Source: Chroococcidiopsis sp. CCMEE 29 (GTDB lineage Bacteria > Cyanobacteriota > Cyanobacteriia > Cyanobacteriales > Chroococcidiopsidaceae). Taken from it: 64,000 nucleotides of DNA. The notes under the pieces were generated by a model. It was not told where the DNA came from and did no database searches. It was given only the letters and a program-made list of their open reading frames with translations. Location: NCBI RefSeq assembly GCF_023558375.1, contig NZ_CP083761.1:4047001-4111000 (forward strand), given 5' to 3'. Made by a program: the position numbers and the translations under genes. The stretch's first letter is position 1, and the number at the start of each line of letters is the position of its first letter. Below, one piece after another: positions 25,632 to 35,355 of the stretch.

Positions 25632-28415
25632 ATGAAGTTAGATAAGTTTTTTCAAAGTCTGCTGCTGACAGGTGCGGTTATTGTTTTTATTAGCACTCCT
25701 GCTAGAAGTGAGGAAGTGCGAAAGGATGCTCAAGGTAAATCATCTACTGCGATAGTAGGAGAATCTACATTTAATGACATTACAGCTATAGATCAGCAAT
25801 TTGTCATCAGCAAATCTCCTATATTAGCTCGTAGTAACAGGAAGCTCCGACATGGAAAGTCTCAAGTTGTAAGTTCTCTGTTAAGTGCAAAGTCAGATGA
25901 ATCTAGCAAAAAGATTGCTCAACTGAGCGAGATTGAGCAGGTTTCCCAGAGTGCAGAATTACTCGTACAGTCGCCAGCAGTTTCACCCTCCTCAGAGGTA
26001 ATACAGGTGACAGGAGTGCAAGCTAATCCCACTGAGAAAGGGGTGGAAGTGATATTACAGACAACTCAGGGAGAACAACTGCAAATTACGAATCGGAGTA
26101 TTGAGAATAACTTTATTGCTGATATTCCTAATGCCCAACTGCGTTTGCCCAATGGCGATGCATTTACATTCAGTTCCCAAAACCCAGTTGAGGGAATTAC
26201 TGAGATAACGGTTACAAATTTTGATGCCAATACTATTCGGGTGACAGTGGCAGGTGAGACGGAATTGCCAGCAGTTGAGTTATTTGACAGTAATGAAGGA
26301 TTGATTTTTGGTTTGACAACTGCTGTAACCGCTACACAGCCTGAAGGTGAACAGCCAACGAGTGAAACACCGCCAGAGGAACCAGTAGCACAGCAGGATG
26401 AGTCGATTGAAGTAATAGTGACAGGACAGCAGGATACAGGATATCGTGTGCCGAATGCGAGTACAGCGACACGCACTGACACACCCCTACGAGATATTCC
26501 GCAATCAATTCAAGTCATTCCTCAACAGGTCATTCAAGACCAACAAGCAAACCGTCTGATTGAAACATTACAAAACGTACCAGGTGTAGTGCAAGGAGGG
26601 TTATCACCTCGCACTTATGCCAATATATTTAACATTCGGGGGTTTAATTCTAGTGGGGATATTCTCGTCAATGGACTACCCGATCCTACTAATCAAAATG
26701 TGGGGTTTGGAGCAAATATTGAAAGGGTTGAAGTTCTCAAAGGTCCCGCATCCGTTCTTTTTGGGCAAGGTGGACTTGGAGGAAGAGTCAATTTAGTAAC
26801 AAAGCAGCCCCTGCGCGACCCTTTTTATGCGGTGGAAGGTTCTGCGGGAAGCTATAACTTCTATCGTGGCGCGATTGACATTTCTGGTCCACTTAACCCC
26901 GAAGCAACTGTCTTGTATCGTTTGAATGCTGCGGCCCAGACAACAGAAAGCTTTGTTGATTTCTATGAACAACAGCGATATTTAGTTGCACCTGTTGTCA
27001 GCTGGCAGATTAGCGATCGCACAAAGCTGACTCTAGAAGCAGATTTTTCTGCTGTGGAAGGACCCTTCGATCTGGGAATACCTGCGGAGGGAAGCGTGTT
27101 ACCGAATCCCAATGGCGAAATTCCACGCGATCGCTATATTGGTGAACCTGACGTCGATAACAGTCAGCAAAGTGTGTTTCGAGTTGGTTTTGATCTCGAA
27201 CACCGCTTTAGCGACAATTGGCAAATACGGAGTATTTTCCGAACCTCCTTACTGCGCTTGAATCGAGAAATTGTGTATTCTCGTGGTGCAGGTGCATTAC
27301 AAAGTGACGGACGAACTTTAGATAGAATATTCGACGATCAAGATTACAACGAAGACATCTACAATCTAGACACCTATACTGTCGGTAATTTTGCAACTGG
27401 CAGTATTCAGCATCAATTAGTTGCGGGAATTAACTTATTTAGGTATGACACCAATACTATAGGTTTCACTCGTCCGGTAGCTTCACTCGATGTGTTTGAT
27501 CCTGAATATGGTGCCTCTCCAACAGGTTCAGAGATTCCAGCTTATGATATTACAAACAGAACTCAACAGTTAGGCTTGTATCTGCAAGACTTAATTTCAC
27601 TGACAGACAATCTCAAGTTACTTTTAGGCGGACGCTTTGATATTGCCAGTCAGAGATACGGAGATGCGACTGAAAACTTGGGACCAACCCGTGACTTCAA
27701 GCAGGAGGAAGCATTTAGCCCTCGCGTTGGCATTGTCTATCAGCCGATTCAACCAATATCTCTCTATGCCAGCTATAGCCGCTCATTTAACCAAGCAACA
27801 TCCACATTTAGTGTAGCAGAAGCTGAGCCAGAGCGCGGTACGCAGTATGAGATTGGTGTTAAAGCCGATTTGGCTGACCGATTATCTGCAACACTGGCAT
27901 TTTATAATTTGACTCGCTCTAATTTACCAACGGCAGATCCAAATAATCCTTTGTTAACGATTCAAGTTGGCGAGCAACGAAGTCGAGGTATTGAACTCGA
28001 TATCTCTGGTGAGATTTTGCCAGGATGGAGTATTATAGCTGGTTACGCTTACACTGACGCAAGAATCACTGAAGATAACGACTTTGAAGTCGGTAATCGT
28101 TTAAATAATGTTCCACAACACGCTGTTAACTTGTGGACGACTTATGAGATTCAATCTGGTGCATTTGAGGGATTAGGCTTCGGTTTAGGAGTATTCTACT
28201 TCGGAGAACGACAGGGAGACTTGGCTAATACATTTGAGCTACCCAGCTATATCCGTACTGATGCTGCGCTATTCTACAACCGAAATAACTTCCGCGCTGC
28301 GCTCAATATCAGAAATTTATTTGATGTTGATTATTTCGTCTCTGCTCAAAACCGAGCGCGTGTTTTTCCTGGCGATCCATTGACCTTTGTTGGAACAGTC
28401 TCCTGGGAGTTTTGA
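25632..28415 (+). CDS. TonB-dependent siderophore receptor with N-terminal AMIN domain
   Basis: 927 residues. The order is: signal peptide (about 1-26); a low-complexity stretch; an AMIN domain (about 125-235; VTGVQANPTEKGVEVILQTT); a Pro/Glu linker; the plug (about 285-390; IPQSIQVIPQQVIQDQQANR, VLKGPASVLFGQGGLGGRVNL); and a 22-strand-type barrel ending in the canonical aromatic residue VSWEF. The protein imports ferric siderophores through the outer membrane. AMIN domains in front of such receptors are common in cyanobacteria and may bind peptidoglycan. GGTGG precedes the ATG. The following lipoprotein overlaps or nearly abuts the stop. Confidence 0.94.
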   Translation: MKLDKFFQSLLLTGAVIVFISTPARSEEVRKDAQGKSSTAIVGESTFNDITAIDQQFVISKSPILARSNRKLRHGKSQVVSSLLSAKSDESSKKIAQLSEIEQVSQSAELLVQSPAVSPSSEVIQVTGVQANPTEKGVEVILQTTQGEQLQITNRSIENNFIADIPNAQLRLPNGDAFTFSSQNPVEGITEITVTNFDANTIRVTVAGETELPAVELFDSNEGLIFGLTTAVTATQPEGEQPTSETPPEEPVAQQDESIEVIVTGQQDTGYRVPNASTATRTDTPLRDIPQSIQVIPQQVIQDQQANRLIETLQNVPGVVQGGLSPRTYANIFNIRGFNSSGDILVNGLPDPTNQNVGFGANIERVEVLKGPASVLFGQGGLGGRVNLVTKQPLRDPFYAVEGSAGSYNFYRGAIDISGPLNPEATVLYRLNAAAQTTESFVDFYEQQRYLVAPVVSWQISDRTKLTLEADFSAVEGPFDLGIPAEGSVLPNPNGEIPRDRYIGEPDVDNSQQSVFRVGFDLEHRFSDNWQIRSIFRTSLLRLNREIVYSRGAGALQSDGRTLDRIFDDQDYNEDIYNLDTYTVGNFATGSIQHQLVAGINLFRYDTNTIGFTRPVASLDVFDPEYGASPTGSEIPAYDITNRTQQLGLYLQDLISLTDNLKLLLGGRFDIASQRYGDATENLGPTRDFKQEEAFSPRVGIVYQPIQPISLYASYSRSFNQATSTFSVAEAEPERGTQYEIGVKADLADRLSATLAFYNLTRSNLPTADPNNPLLTIQVGEQRSRGIELDISGEILPGWSIIAGYAYTDARITEDNDFEVGNRLNNVPQHAVNLWTTYEIQSGAFEGLGFGLGVFYFGERQGDLANTFELPSYIRTDAALFYNRNNFRAALNIRNLFDVDYFVSAQNRARVFPGDPLTFVGTVSWEF

Positions 28416-28462
28416 GAAAATTTTCAATCAGTCAGTTGTTCTATCTTGTAGTGCAGGCATTG

Positions 28463-29428
28463 ATGAAACGACTTCTACGTCGCTTGACCAGTTTATTCTG
28501 CTTGGGGCTTTTAACGTTTGGGCTACTTTCAGCATGTAGCAGAAATGCTAATTATAAGGTCACAAGCTCACAGCAACCAACAGAAGATTGTCGAATAGTT
28601 CAGCACGCGATGGGAGAAACTTGCATTCCTATTAACCCTCAGCGCATCGTAACTTTATGGACAACCATTTTGGGTAATACGCTGGCGCTGGGTATCAAAC
28701 CTATTGCTTCGACATACTACACGGGTGAACCTTTCCCAAAATATTTGCAAGATCAAGTAGATGGAATTGAGTTTATTGGCAATTTGACAGAGCCAAGTTT
28801 AGAAAAGATTTTGCAGCTTAAGCCTGATTTAGTGCTAGCAAATTCCCGCCTTGATAATATCTACGATCCGCTATCTCGTATTGCGCCGACTGTCATCATG
28901 TCGTTTCCTATTCCACCTCCACCTTGGAAGCAACAATTAATAGAACTTGCCAAGGTGCTAGATAAGCAAGAGGTAGGTCAAAAGCTGATGGATGAATATT
29001 GGCAGCGGATTGAAACACTTAAGCAAGCCTTAGATAACCGCCGCAATCAAATTCAGGTGTCGGTTGCCTCTTTATCCCCAGAGTATGGAATATGGGCTTA
29101 CGGAGAAAAAAGTTCTGCTGGCACAGTTATAAAAGATATTGGATTACAACGCCCACCAGCACAACGGGGAGACTTCTATGTTATAGAAAATATTTCTGAA
29201 GAACGATTGTCTGATATTGATGGTGATGTTCTTTTCTTCTTGGTAAGAGGCGAGAAGGGTGCTAAAGAAATGCTTCAGAACCTCCAGCAAAAACCTCTAT
29301 GGGGACAACTCAAGGTAGTTCAACAAAATCAGATTTATTTTGTAGATGCAGGGCATTGGCATAGTTTAGATATCTTAGCAATGAATGCAGTCATTGATGA
29401 TTTGTTTAAATACTTAATTAATGATTAA
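28463..29428 (+). CDS. Iron-siderophore ABC transporter substrate-binding lipoprotein
   Basis: 321 residues from ATG 28463 (MKRLLRRLTSLFCLGLL with lipobox LLSACS); an in-frame TTG at 28412, overlapping the receptor stop (TTGA), is the alternative start. The fold is FecB/FepB-like (class III): QRIVTLWTTILGNTLALGIKPIAS, then GNLTEPSLEKILQLKPDLVLANS, then NQIYFVDAGHWHS. It would bind the ferric siderophore in the periplasm. No permease or ATPase genes of the importer lie in the window, so it must share a transporter encoded elsewhere. Confidence 0.9.
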   Translation: MKRLLRRLTSLFCLGLLTFGLLSACSRNANYKVTSSQQPTEDCRIVQHAMGETCIPINPQRIVTLWTTILGNTLALGIKPIASTYYTGEPFPKYLQDQVDGIEFIGNLTEPSLEKILQLKPDLVLANSRLDNIYDPLSRIAPTVIMSFPIPPPPWKQQLIELAKVLDKQEVGQKLMDEYWQRIETLKQALDNRRNQIQVSVASLSPEYGIWAYGEKSSAGTVIKDIGLQRPPAQRGDFYVIENISEERLSDIDGDVLFFLVRGEKGAKEMLQNLQQKPLWGQLKVVQQNQIYFVDAGHWHSLDILAMNAVIDDLFKYLIND

Positions 29429-29450
29429 TGCACTATAAATTCATACCCAA

Positions 29451-29575
29451 ACACACCATGTTCGTCTGCAAATCCTGCCACCGTTCCTCCGAAAAACGAC
29501 CAGAAAATCTCCTTTTGATGGCACTATTTCACTCGATCAACTCAACAGCTTATGTACCAAACAATTCCTAGCCCA
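29451..29575 (+). pseudogene. Partial copy of the DUF1636 gene
   Basis: The sequence from ACCATGTTCGTCTGCAAATC onward is a close copy of the first third of the intact DUF1636 gene at 30925. A small deletion near AGAAAATCTCC shifts the frame, and the similarity fades at about 29575. It is a remnant of a local duplication. Confidence 0.7.
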
Positions 29576-29669
29576 AACCTACGATATTCCCCTGTAAATC
29601 CTGCCGCCATTCCTTTGCTAATAGAGTGATGAGGTAGAGCGATCGCACTTTGCACAGGCTAGGCGATCG

Positions 29670-29945
29670 CTAACCCTGTTGTGTCAACCAAGCTTGCAAA
29701 TCAGCCACACTGGTAAAATCAAGCAAAGCTTCACTTAACTCTTCCAACTCAGGCAACGGCAAATCCAAAACTGAAGTATGCACCTCTTGGGGTAATTCTC
29801 CCAACCGCTTGGTCAATAGGCGGATAACTAAATTAACAGCTTCTTCCCGCCGTCCCTCCTCTCGTCCTTCTTCCTTAATTTCCCGATAAACTCTTGTTTC
29901 CTTGAGCGTAATGTCTAACATTGCCTCTACCTCCACTCGACTCAA
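29670..29945 (-). pseudogene. Truncated Rpn-family nuclease, C-terminal copy
   Basis: 91 codons (SRVEVEAMLDITLKETRVYREIKEEGREEGRREEAVN, then RLGELPQEV, then DFTSVADLQAWL) that duplicate the C-terminal third of the adjacent Rpn gene. The nuclease core is absent. It belongs to the same local duplication as the DUF1636 remnant. Confidence 0.7.
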
Positions 29946-29949
29946 CTGC

Positions 29950-30842
29950 TCACTTATCGATTCGTGCCTCTAGCCAAGCCTGTAAATCAGCAACACTCGT
30001 AAAATCCAGCAATGCTTCACCCAACTCTTCCAACATCGACAACGACAAACCCAAAATCACAGAACGCACCTCCTGGGGCAATTCTCCCAACCGCTTCCTC
30101 AAAAGTCGAGTCACAAAATTAACAGCCTCTTCCTGCCGTCCTTGCTCTAGTCCTTGCTCTAGTCCTTGCTCTAGTCCTTGCTCTCGTCCTTCTTCCTTAA
30201 TTTCCCGATAAACCCTAGTTTCCTTCAGTGTAATATCTAACATTGCTTCTACCTCCACTCTACTCAGTTGCTCAAACCTATAAGTCATGATTGTTGTAAC
30301 TATGTCAATTATCGCACGACTACTTGGTGGCGATAATTCAGCGCGAGTTCTACTTAACAAATATCGAGCTTCTTCTGGGGCAAGTTCATTATCTACAGTA
30401 GTTAACACCATTACCGCCACCCACAAAGGCAAAGAGCGAATGTCTCCCAACTCATCCAAATACACCCGATGCAATTGGTTTCCGTTAAGCAATGAACGAT
30501 GCGGATGTAGTTTACTTTGTTCAACACTCCGTGACGGATAAATGATTACTGCTTGCCAATCACTAAATCTGTCACTGTTGCGGTAGAAATATAATGATGA
30601 TTCTGCAAATACCCTTTCATATAGTTTTTCGTCCTTCTGAAACTGCACCTCGCAGAAATACACCACACTCGGATTTGCATTTTCAGGTGGTAAAAACACC
30701 CCATCAATTTCAAACTTAGGTTCTTTGACAGCCACCGAATCAAACCGATATGCTTCTGCATTTGCTGGCGGATTTGTAAGAGTTCAAATAATAAGCTAGG
30801 AGATTGTTGGAAGAGTTTGTAAAAAATCGAATCCCGCCGCAT
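29950..30842 (-). pseudogene. Rpn-family recombination-promoting nuclease, frameshifted near the N-terminus
   Basis: The N-terminus MRRDSIFYKLFQQSPSLLFEL (from 30842) is in one frame; from about 30778 the expected continuation TNPPANAEAYRFDSVAVKEPKFEIDGVF is in another, so one base (an A in TTAACA) is missing. The remainder is intact. It has the PD-(D/E)XK core (KFEIDGVFLPP, then VVYFCEVQFQKDEKLYERVF) and the DUF4351-like tail. The tail contains four GLEQ units from a 12-bp repeat (about 30140-30190). Rpn proteins are RecA-independent nucleases tied to horizontal transfer. Translation from an internal start would lose the first motif. Confidence 0.75.
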
Positions 30843-30924
30843 GAAGCATTCTAGTGAAACATTAACCCTATGAAATATCTAACCACACTTTTTCTGACAT
30901 GACGATTTCATTCTCACTAAACCC

Positions 30925-31305
30925 ATGACCAAACATACGATGTTCGTCTGCAAATCCTGCCACCGTTCCTCCGAAAAAAGACCAGAAAATCCTCCTTTTG
31001 ATGGCACTATTTTACTTGACCAACTTAATAGTTTATGCACCGAAAAATTCCCATCTGACGAACTTGAAATTCAGCCCGTCGGATGCTTATGGGCGTGCAA
31101 TTATGGCTGTGTTATATCGGTCGCCAGTCCAGATAAACCCACCTATCTCTTCGTTAATCTCACCCCTGGAGAAAGTGTCACCGCATTACTAGATTTTATG
31201 CAACTGTATATCAAAAGTGATAAAGTAAATGTAGTTTGGAAACAATTTCCTGAAATATTACAATCTGCTATTTTCGCCCAAATACCACCACAAAATAATT
31301 CGTAA
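30925..31305 (+). CDS. DUF1636 metal-binding protein
   Basis: 126 residues. Cysteine pairs CKSCHRSS near the N-terminus and GCLWACNYGCVI at about 51-62 fit the DUF1636 thioredoxin-like 2Fe-2S/metal-binding family. A second ATG five codons in (MFVCKSC) is also possible. The family is often found with iron or cobalamin uptake genes, which fits its place between the siderophore receptor locus and the ABC exporter. The exact function is unknown. Confidence 0.8.
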   Translation: MTKHTMFVCKSCHRSSEKRPENPPFDGTILLDQLNSLCTEKFPSDELEIQPVGCLWACNYGCVISVASPDKPTYLFVNLTPGESVTALLDFMQLYIKSDKVNVVWKQFPEILQSAIFAQIPPQNNS

Positions 31306-31355
31306 TTGAGCCTACGCCACGCTACGCGAACGTAATTCGTAATTACTAAATTTGA

Positions 31356-31897
31356 TTACAAAACATCCCGCAGTTCTGCAATTGTATTTGCCACAACAAT
31401 GCTACGTAAAATTTCTTTCAAACGCTCTAAATCGGAAATCTGGGCTATTTCGGGCATTATTTCCAAACCCTCACTACCAAATTTCACCTCTAAAATCGTT
31501 GCGATATTGGCTAAAAAGTTTTCTCGCCGTCCGCGTTCTTCACCAATACGTATACCACGCTGCTCAATTTCTTGATACCAAGGCGACTCGCGTAGCACAG
31601 CCATATCCCACCTTATAATCTCCTGAACTAATGTACTTTCCAGCACAAAGGTAGCAAAAAATGTCAGTACTGTTGACTGTCAACGCGGATTAAAACATCA
31701 CTTTCTCTGCTAATCCACTGAAATTCGGAATCGAGAATTTCCCCAGCAACGATATCAGGTATCTGTGAGCCAGTGCGTTGCGGGGGTTCCCCCCGTTGTA
31801 GCGACTGGCGAACCCTTTAGGGTGTTACCCATTTTACCCAGTTATCGGGTGCGAGATTAATTAACTTTTTGGTACTGACATCTGCACGTTTTACCAT
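31356..31897 (-). pseudogene. Second Rpn-family nuclease, decayed and carrying a palindromic insert
   Basis: From ATG at 31897 the minus strand reads VKRADVSTKKLINLAPDNWVKWVT and is then broken by a stop. After the 60-bp palindrome the frame continues PDIVAGEILDSEFQWISRESDVLIRV. Further on, 31646-31356 encodes the C-terminal part (SPWYQEIEQRGIRIGEERGR, then SDLERLKEILRSIVVANTIAEL). The pieces belong to one Rpn-type gene that is no longer functional. Confidence 0.6.
31764..31822 (-). repeat. Palindromic repeat inserted in an Rpn gene
   Basis: About 60 bp: GTTCGCCAGTCGCTACAACG and GGGGGAACCCCCGCAACGC plus ACTGGCTC on the minus strand. The inner GGGGGTTCCCCCC and the outer GCCAGT/ACTGGC are self-complementary. 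It breaks the reading frame. Confidence 0.7.
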
Positions 31898-31982
31898 CGT
31901 CTAACTTAGTCGAGTAAAATCCCTAACTTTCAACAAGTCCAAAGATTTTCACTCATCTTAAATCTGTTTTGGTTGAATCAAA

Positions 31983-33758
31983 ATGGCATCTTCTATTTCT
32001 AAACAGCATCCACTTTTACGGTTATTACACTACGCCAAAAACTACCGCCCTCAAGTCTGGAGTGCTATCACCTTTACCATCCTCAATAAAATCTTCGACC
32101 TCGCACCATCCTACTTAATTGGGGTCGCAGTAGATGTCGTGATAGAACAAGAAAATTCCATCATTGCCCAAATTGGCATCACCAACATCATTGGACAACT
32201 GGCAATCCTCTCATTATTAACATTATTAATTTGGTCTCTCGAATCACTATCTGAGTTTATCTACGATCGCCTCTGGCGCAACCTCGCCCAAACCATCCAG
32301 CACGAATTACGTCTTGATACCTATACCCATTTGCAAGAACTAGAACTGAGCTACTTTGAAGAACGCTCTACAGGCACACTTTTGTCAATATTAAACGATG
32401 ATATCAACCAATTAGAACGGTTTCTCGATTCTGGGGCAGCTAGCATTCTGCAATTTATCATCACAATTTTAGCTGTAGGCGGTTCATTTATTCTCATAGC
32501 TCCGAGTGTAGCTCCTTTAGCAATCCTACCCACACCCTTGATTTTTTGGGGTTCATTAGCATTCCAAAAACGACTCGCACCCCGTTATGCAGATGTCCGC
32601 GACAAAGCCGGATTCATCAATAGTCGGTTAGCTAATAATCTCTCAGGGATTGCCACGATTAAAAGCTTCACGGCTGAAACCTATGAACGAGGACGTGTCC
32701 TTTCTGAAAGTGAAGCTTATCGTCGTAGTAACCAAAGCGCGATCGCTCTTTCTGCTGCCTTTTTCCCCGCAATTCGCTTTGTGGTTGTCACAGGTTTTAT
32801 CGCGACGCTGTTCTTTGGTGGGATTGCAGTGGCGAATAATCAGTTGACTGTGGGAACCTATGGTTTCATGGTATTCATTGTCCAGCAATTACTGTGGCCG
32901 TTTGCTACCTTGAGTTCGATCATGGATCAGTATCAACGGGCGATGGCTTCGATTAGACGAGTGATGGGATTGTTAGATACGACCATTGCTATTCCTACAG
33001 GGAATCGTCCTTTACCATTAACAACAGTACGTGGTGAAGTGCATTTTGACAACATTACCTTTGCGTACAACGGTCGCACTAATGTGGTGCAAGATTTATC
33101 ACTGCATATTCCCCCAGCTGCAAATATTGGGATTGTTGGTGCAACTGGTTCTGGTAAAAGTACTCTAATCAAACTACTACTACGGTTCTACGAAGTCCAA
33201 GCTGGACAAATCCTGGTTGATGGTATTGATATTCGGGAGTTACAACTTGGGGAACTACGACGCTGCATCGGTTGGGTGAGCCAGGATGTGTTTTTATTTC
33301 ACGGCACGGTGGCAGAAAATATTGCTTATGGTAGTTTTGATGCTACTCAACAAGAAATTATCCACGTTGCCAAATTAGCTGAAGCTCACGAATTCATTCT
33401 GCAACTACCGCAAGGATACGAAACGATTGTGGGCGAACGGGGTCAAAAGCTTTCTGGTGGACAAAGACAACGAATTGCGATCGCTCGTGCTATTGTCAAA
33501 AACCCACCAATTCTGATTTTGGATGAGGCGACTTCTGCTGTGGATAATGAGACGGAAGCGGCTATCCAGAAATCTCTAGCCAGGATTACCCAAAATCGTA
33601 CAACTATAGCGATCGCTCATCGGCTTTCCACGATTCGCCACAGTCATTGTATATACGTGATGGATAAAGGTGAAATTGTCGAGCAGGGTAAACATGAGGA
33701 GTTACTGGCACTTGATGGCATTTATGCTAGTCTTTGGCGCGTGCAATCTGGGGTTTAG
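31983..33758 (+). CDS. ABC transporter, fused permease-ATPase (exporter type)
   Basis: 591 residues. The membrane domain with six predicted helices (about 20-320) is followed by the nucleotide-binding domain, with Walker A GATGSGKST, signature LSGGQRQ, Walker B ILILDEATS and the H-loop AIAHRLS. As a homodimeric type IV exporter it would expel a small molecule, and its place after siderophore uptake genes suggests siderophore export. It closely resembles lipid/multidrug exporters, so the substrate is an inference. Confidence 0.88.
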   Translation: MASSISKQHPLLRLLHYAKNYRPQVWSAITFTILNKIFDLAPSYLIGVAVDVVIEQENSIIAQIGITNIIGQLAILSLLTLLIWSLESLSEFIYDRLWRNLAQTIQHELRLDTYTHLQELELSYFEERSTGTLLSILNDDINQLERFLDSGAASILQFIITILAVGGSFILIAPSVAPLAILPTPLIFWGSLAFQKRLAPRYADVRDKAGFINSRLANNLSGIATIKSFTAETYERGRVLSESEAYRRSNQSAIALSAAFFPAIRFVVVTGFIATLFFGGIAVANNQLTVGTYGFMVFIVQQLLWPFATLSSIMDQYQRAMASIRRVMGLLDTTIAIPTGNRPLPLTTVRGEVHFDNITFAYNGRTNVVQDLSLHIPPAANIGIVGATGSGKSTLIKLLLRFYEVQAGQILVDGIDIRELQLGELRRCIGWVSQDVFLFHGTVAENIAYGSFDATQQEIIHVAKLAEAHEFILQLPQGYETIVGERGQKLSGGQRQRIAIARAIVKNPPILILDEATSAVDNETEAAIQKSLARITQNRTTIAIAHRLSTIRHSHCIYVMDKGEIVEQGKHEELLALDGIYASLWRVQSGV

Positions 33759-33868
33759 AACTACGACAACCAACTTGGTACACAGTCACTTTTCTCATGG
33801 TCAACTTGGTCGTGCAGGATGGAAGAGTGGGACTGCTAGACTGAACAAGGTGTAGTCGCTCTTGAACA

Positions 33869-34200
33869 GTGCAATTGACTTGTCCTCTGTGTGGCTATGA
33901 GAAACCACATAAACATGGAAAGACGAGTTCATGTTGTCAACGCTATTTCTGTCCCCAATGCCAACAAACCTTTACTGATACCTTCGACACACTCTACTAT
34001 CGTCGCCAAGTGAGCGAAGAAGAAGTGCGGATTGTGCTGCTTTTCCCATACCGAAGGCAGCAGTTTACGGGGTATTAGTCGCATCAGCGGTTTAGCTGAT
34101 GACACAGTCGTTAGTATTGTTCAAGCTGCCAGTGAAAAGGCACAAATGGTACACAATGCTGAGGTTCAAGATGTAGACACGGATGCTATTGCTGCTGATG
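33869..34200 (+). pseudogene. IS1-family transposase, left part (interrupted)
   Basis: From GTG 33869 the frame reads QLTCPLCGYEKPHKHGKTSSCCQRYFCPQCQQTF, the InsA-like zinc-binding region. A shift near 34035-34050 moves to the frame GSSLRGISRISGLADDTVVSIVQAASEKAQMVHNAEVQDVDTDAIAAD, which ends abruptly at 34200 where the IS110 element begins. The continuation is at 35667. Confidence 0.8.
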
Positions 34201-34284
34201 TTCCTATGCTGGATTGTATGAGGTTAAAGGCAATGTCAAACTTCTTGTAGATAACCTAGTTGTTGTAGAAACGGGTGGTGTTTT

Positions 34285-35355
34285 ATGAAAAGCCTGAAAC
34301 AAGCTTCATACACCGGAAAAGAAGTCTTCATCGGAATTGATGTTCACAAGAAAAGTTATTCAGTAGTCGCCAGAGTAGACAAAGAAGTAATCAAGAAATG
34401 GACAACAGTTGCTTCACCGAAAGAACTATCACAACAGCTGCAAAAATACTTTAGTGGAGCAACCATCCATTCTGTTTATGAAGCAGGGTTTTCAGGATTT
34501 GCGCTGCATCGAGAGTTAGTGAAATATGGGATTGACAACATCGTGGTTCATGCCGCTGCAATTGAAGTTGCTGCCAATGACCGAGTCAAGACAGACAAAC
34601 GGGATGCTCAAAAAATGGCAGCTCTGCTTGAGGCGGGGCGAGTAAGAGGCAATCGCATTCCTACTGAGCAGCAAGAGCAACGGCGAATGCTAACGCGAAC
34701 CCGACAACAGCTGGTTGAAGAACGAACCGCAATCAAAAATAAAATCAGAATGAAATTTCATCAACTGGGACTGATTCAGTATGACGAGAACCGACCGATG
34801 AGTCACAAACTGGTTCGGGAGATTGTTGATGGTACTTCATCCTCTGAGTTGAGAATTGTGATTGAAGCCCATTGGAACATCTGGAGGAAGTTAGACGAGG
34901 AGATTTGCAAGCTGACTCAAGCGATTAAGGAGCAAGCGAAGACAGACCCCAACGAAGCAACTTACCGTTCTGCACCTGGGGTAGGTCCACTCTCTGCTCG
35001 CATACTTGCCAATGAATTAGGTGATATGTCGCAATTCAACAATGAACGTCAACTGTTTTCCTTTACAGGGCTGACTCCCGCCGAATATTCTAGTGGCGAT
35101 AACATCCGTCGAGGGCATATCAGTAGACAAGGCAATAGCCGCTTGAGAGGAATACTGGTAGAGAGCGCGTGGCGGGCGATTGAGAAAGATACAGCCTTAG
35201 GGGAGTTCTTTGAGAGACTCTATCCTCGCACTGGCAAAAAGCGAGCGATTGTTGCTGTTGCTAGAAAACTGATTGGTCGGATTCGGGCAGCTTTCCACAA
35301 CCAAGTTAATTACCAGATGGAATATCGAAATTCTAAGGCTCTTACTACAGCTTAA
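34285..35355 (+). CDS. IS110-family DEDD transposase (bridge-RNA-guided recombinase family)
   Basis: 356 residues with GGGTGG before the ATG. The N-terminal RuvC-like DEDD catalytic set is complete: Asp19 (FIGIDVHKKS), Glu66 (VYEAGFSGF), Asp104 and Asp107 (VKTDKRDAQK). The C-terminal Transposase_20 domain follows (SAPGVGPLSARILANELGDM, then GLTPAEYSSGD and RGHISRQGNSRLRGILVE), including the serine region. The gene is intact and may be active. Confidence 0.93.
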   Translation: MKSLKQASYTGKEVFIGIDVHKKSYSVVARVDKEVIKKWTTVASPKELSQQLQKYFSGATIHSVYEAGFSGFALHRELVKYGIDNIVVHAAAIEVAANDRVKTDKRDAQKMAALLEAGRVRGNRIPTEQQEQRRMLTRTRQQLVEERTAIKNKIRMKFHQLGLIQYDENRPMSHKLVREIVDGTSSSELRIVIEAHWNIWRKLDEEICKLTQAIKEQAKTDPNEATYRSAPGVGPLSARILANELGDMSQFNNERQLFSFTGLTPAEYSSGDNIRRGHISRQGNSRLRGILVESAWRAIEKDTALGEFFERLYPRTGKKRAIVAVARKLIGRIRAAFHNQVNYQMEYRNSKALTTA

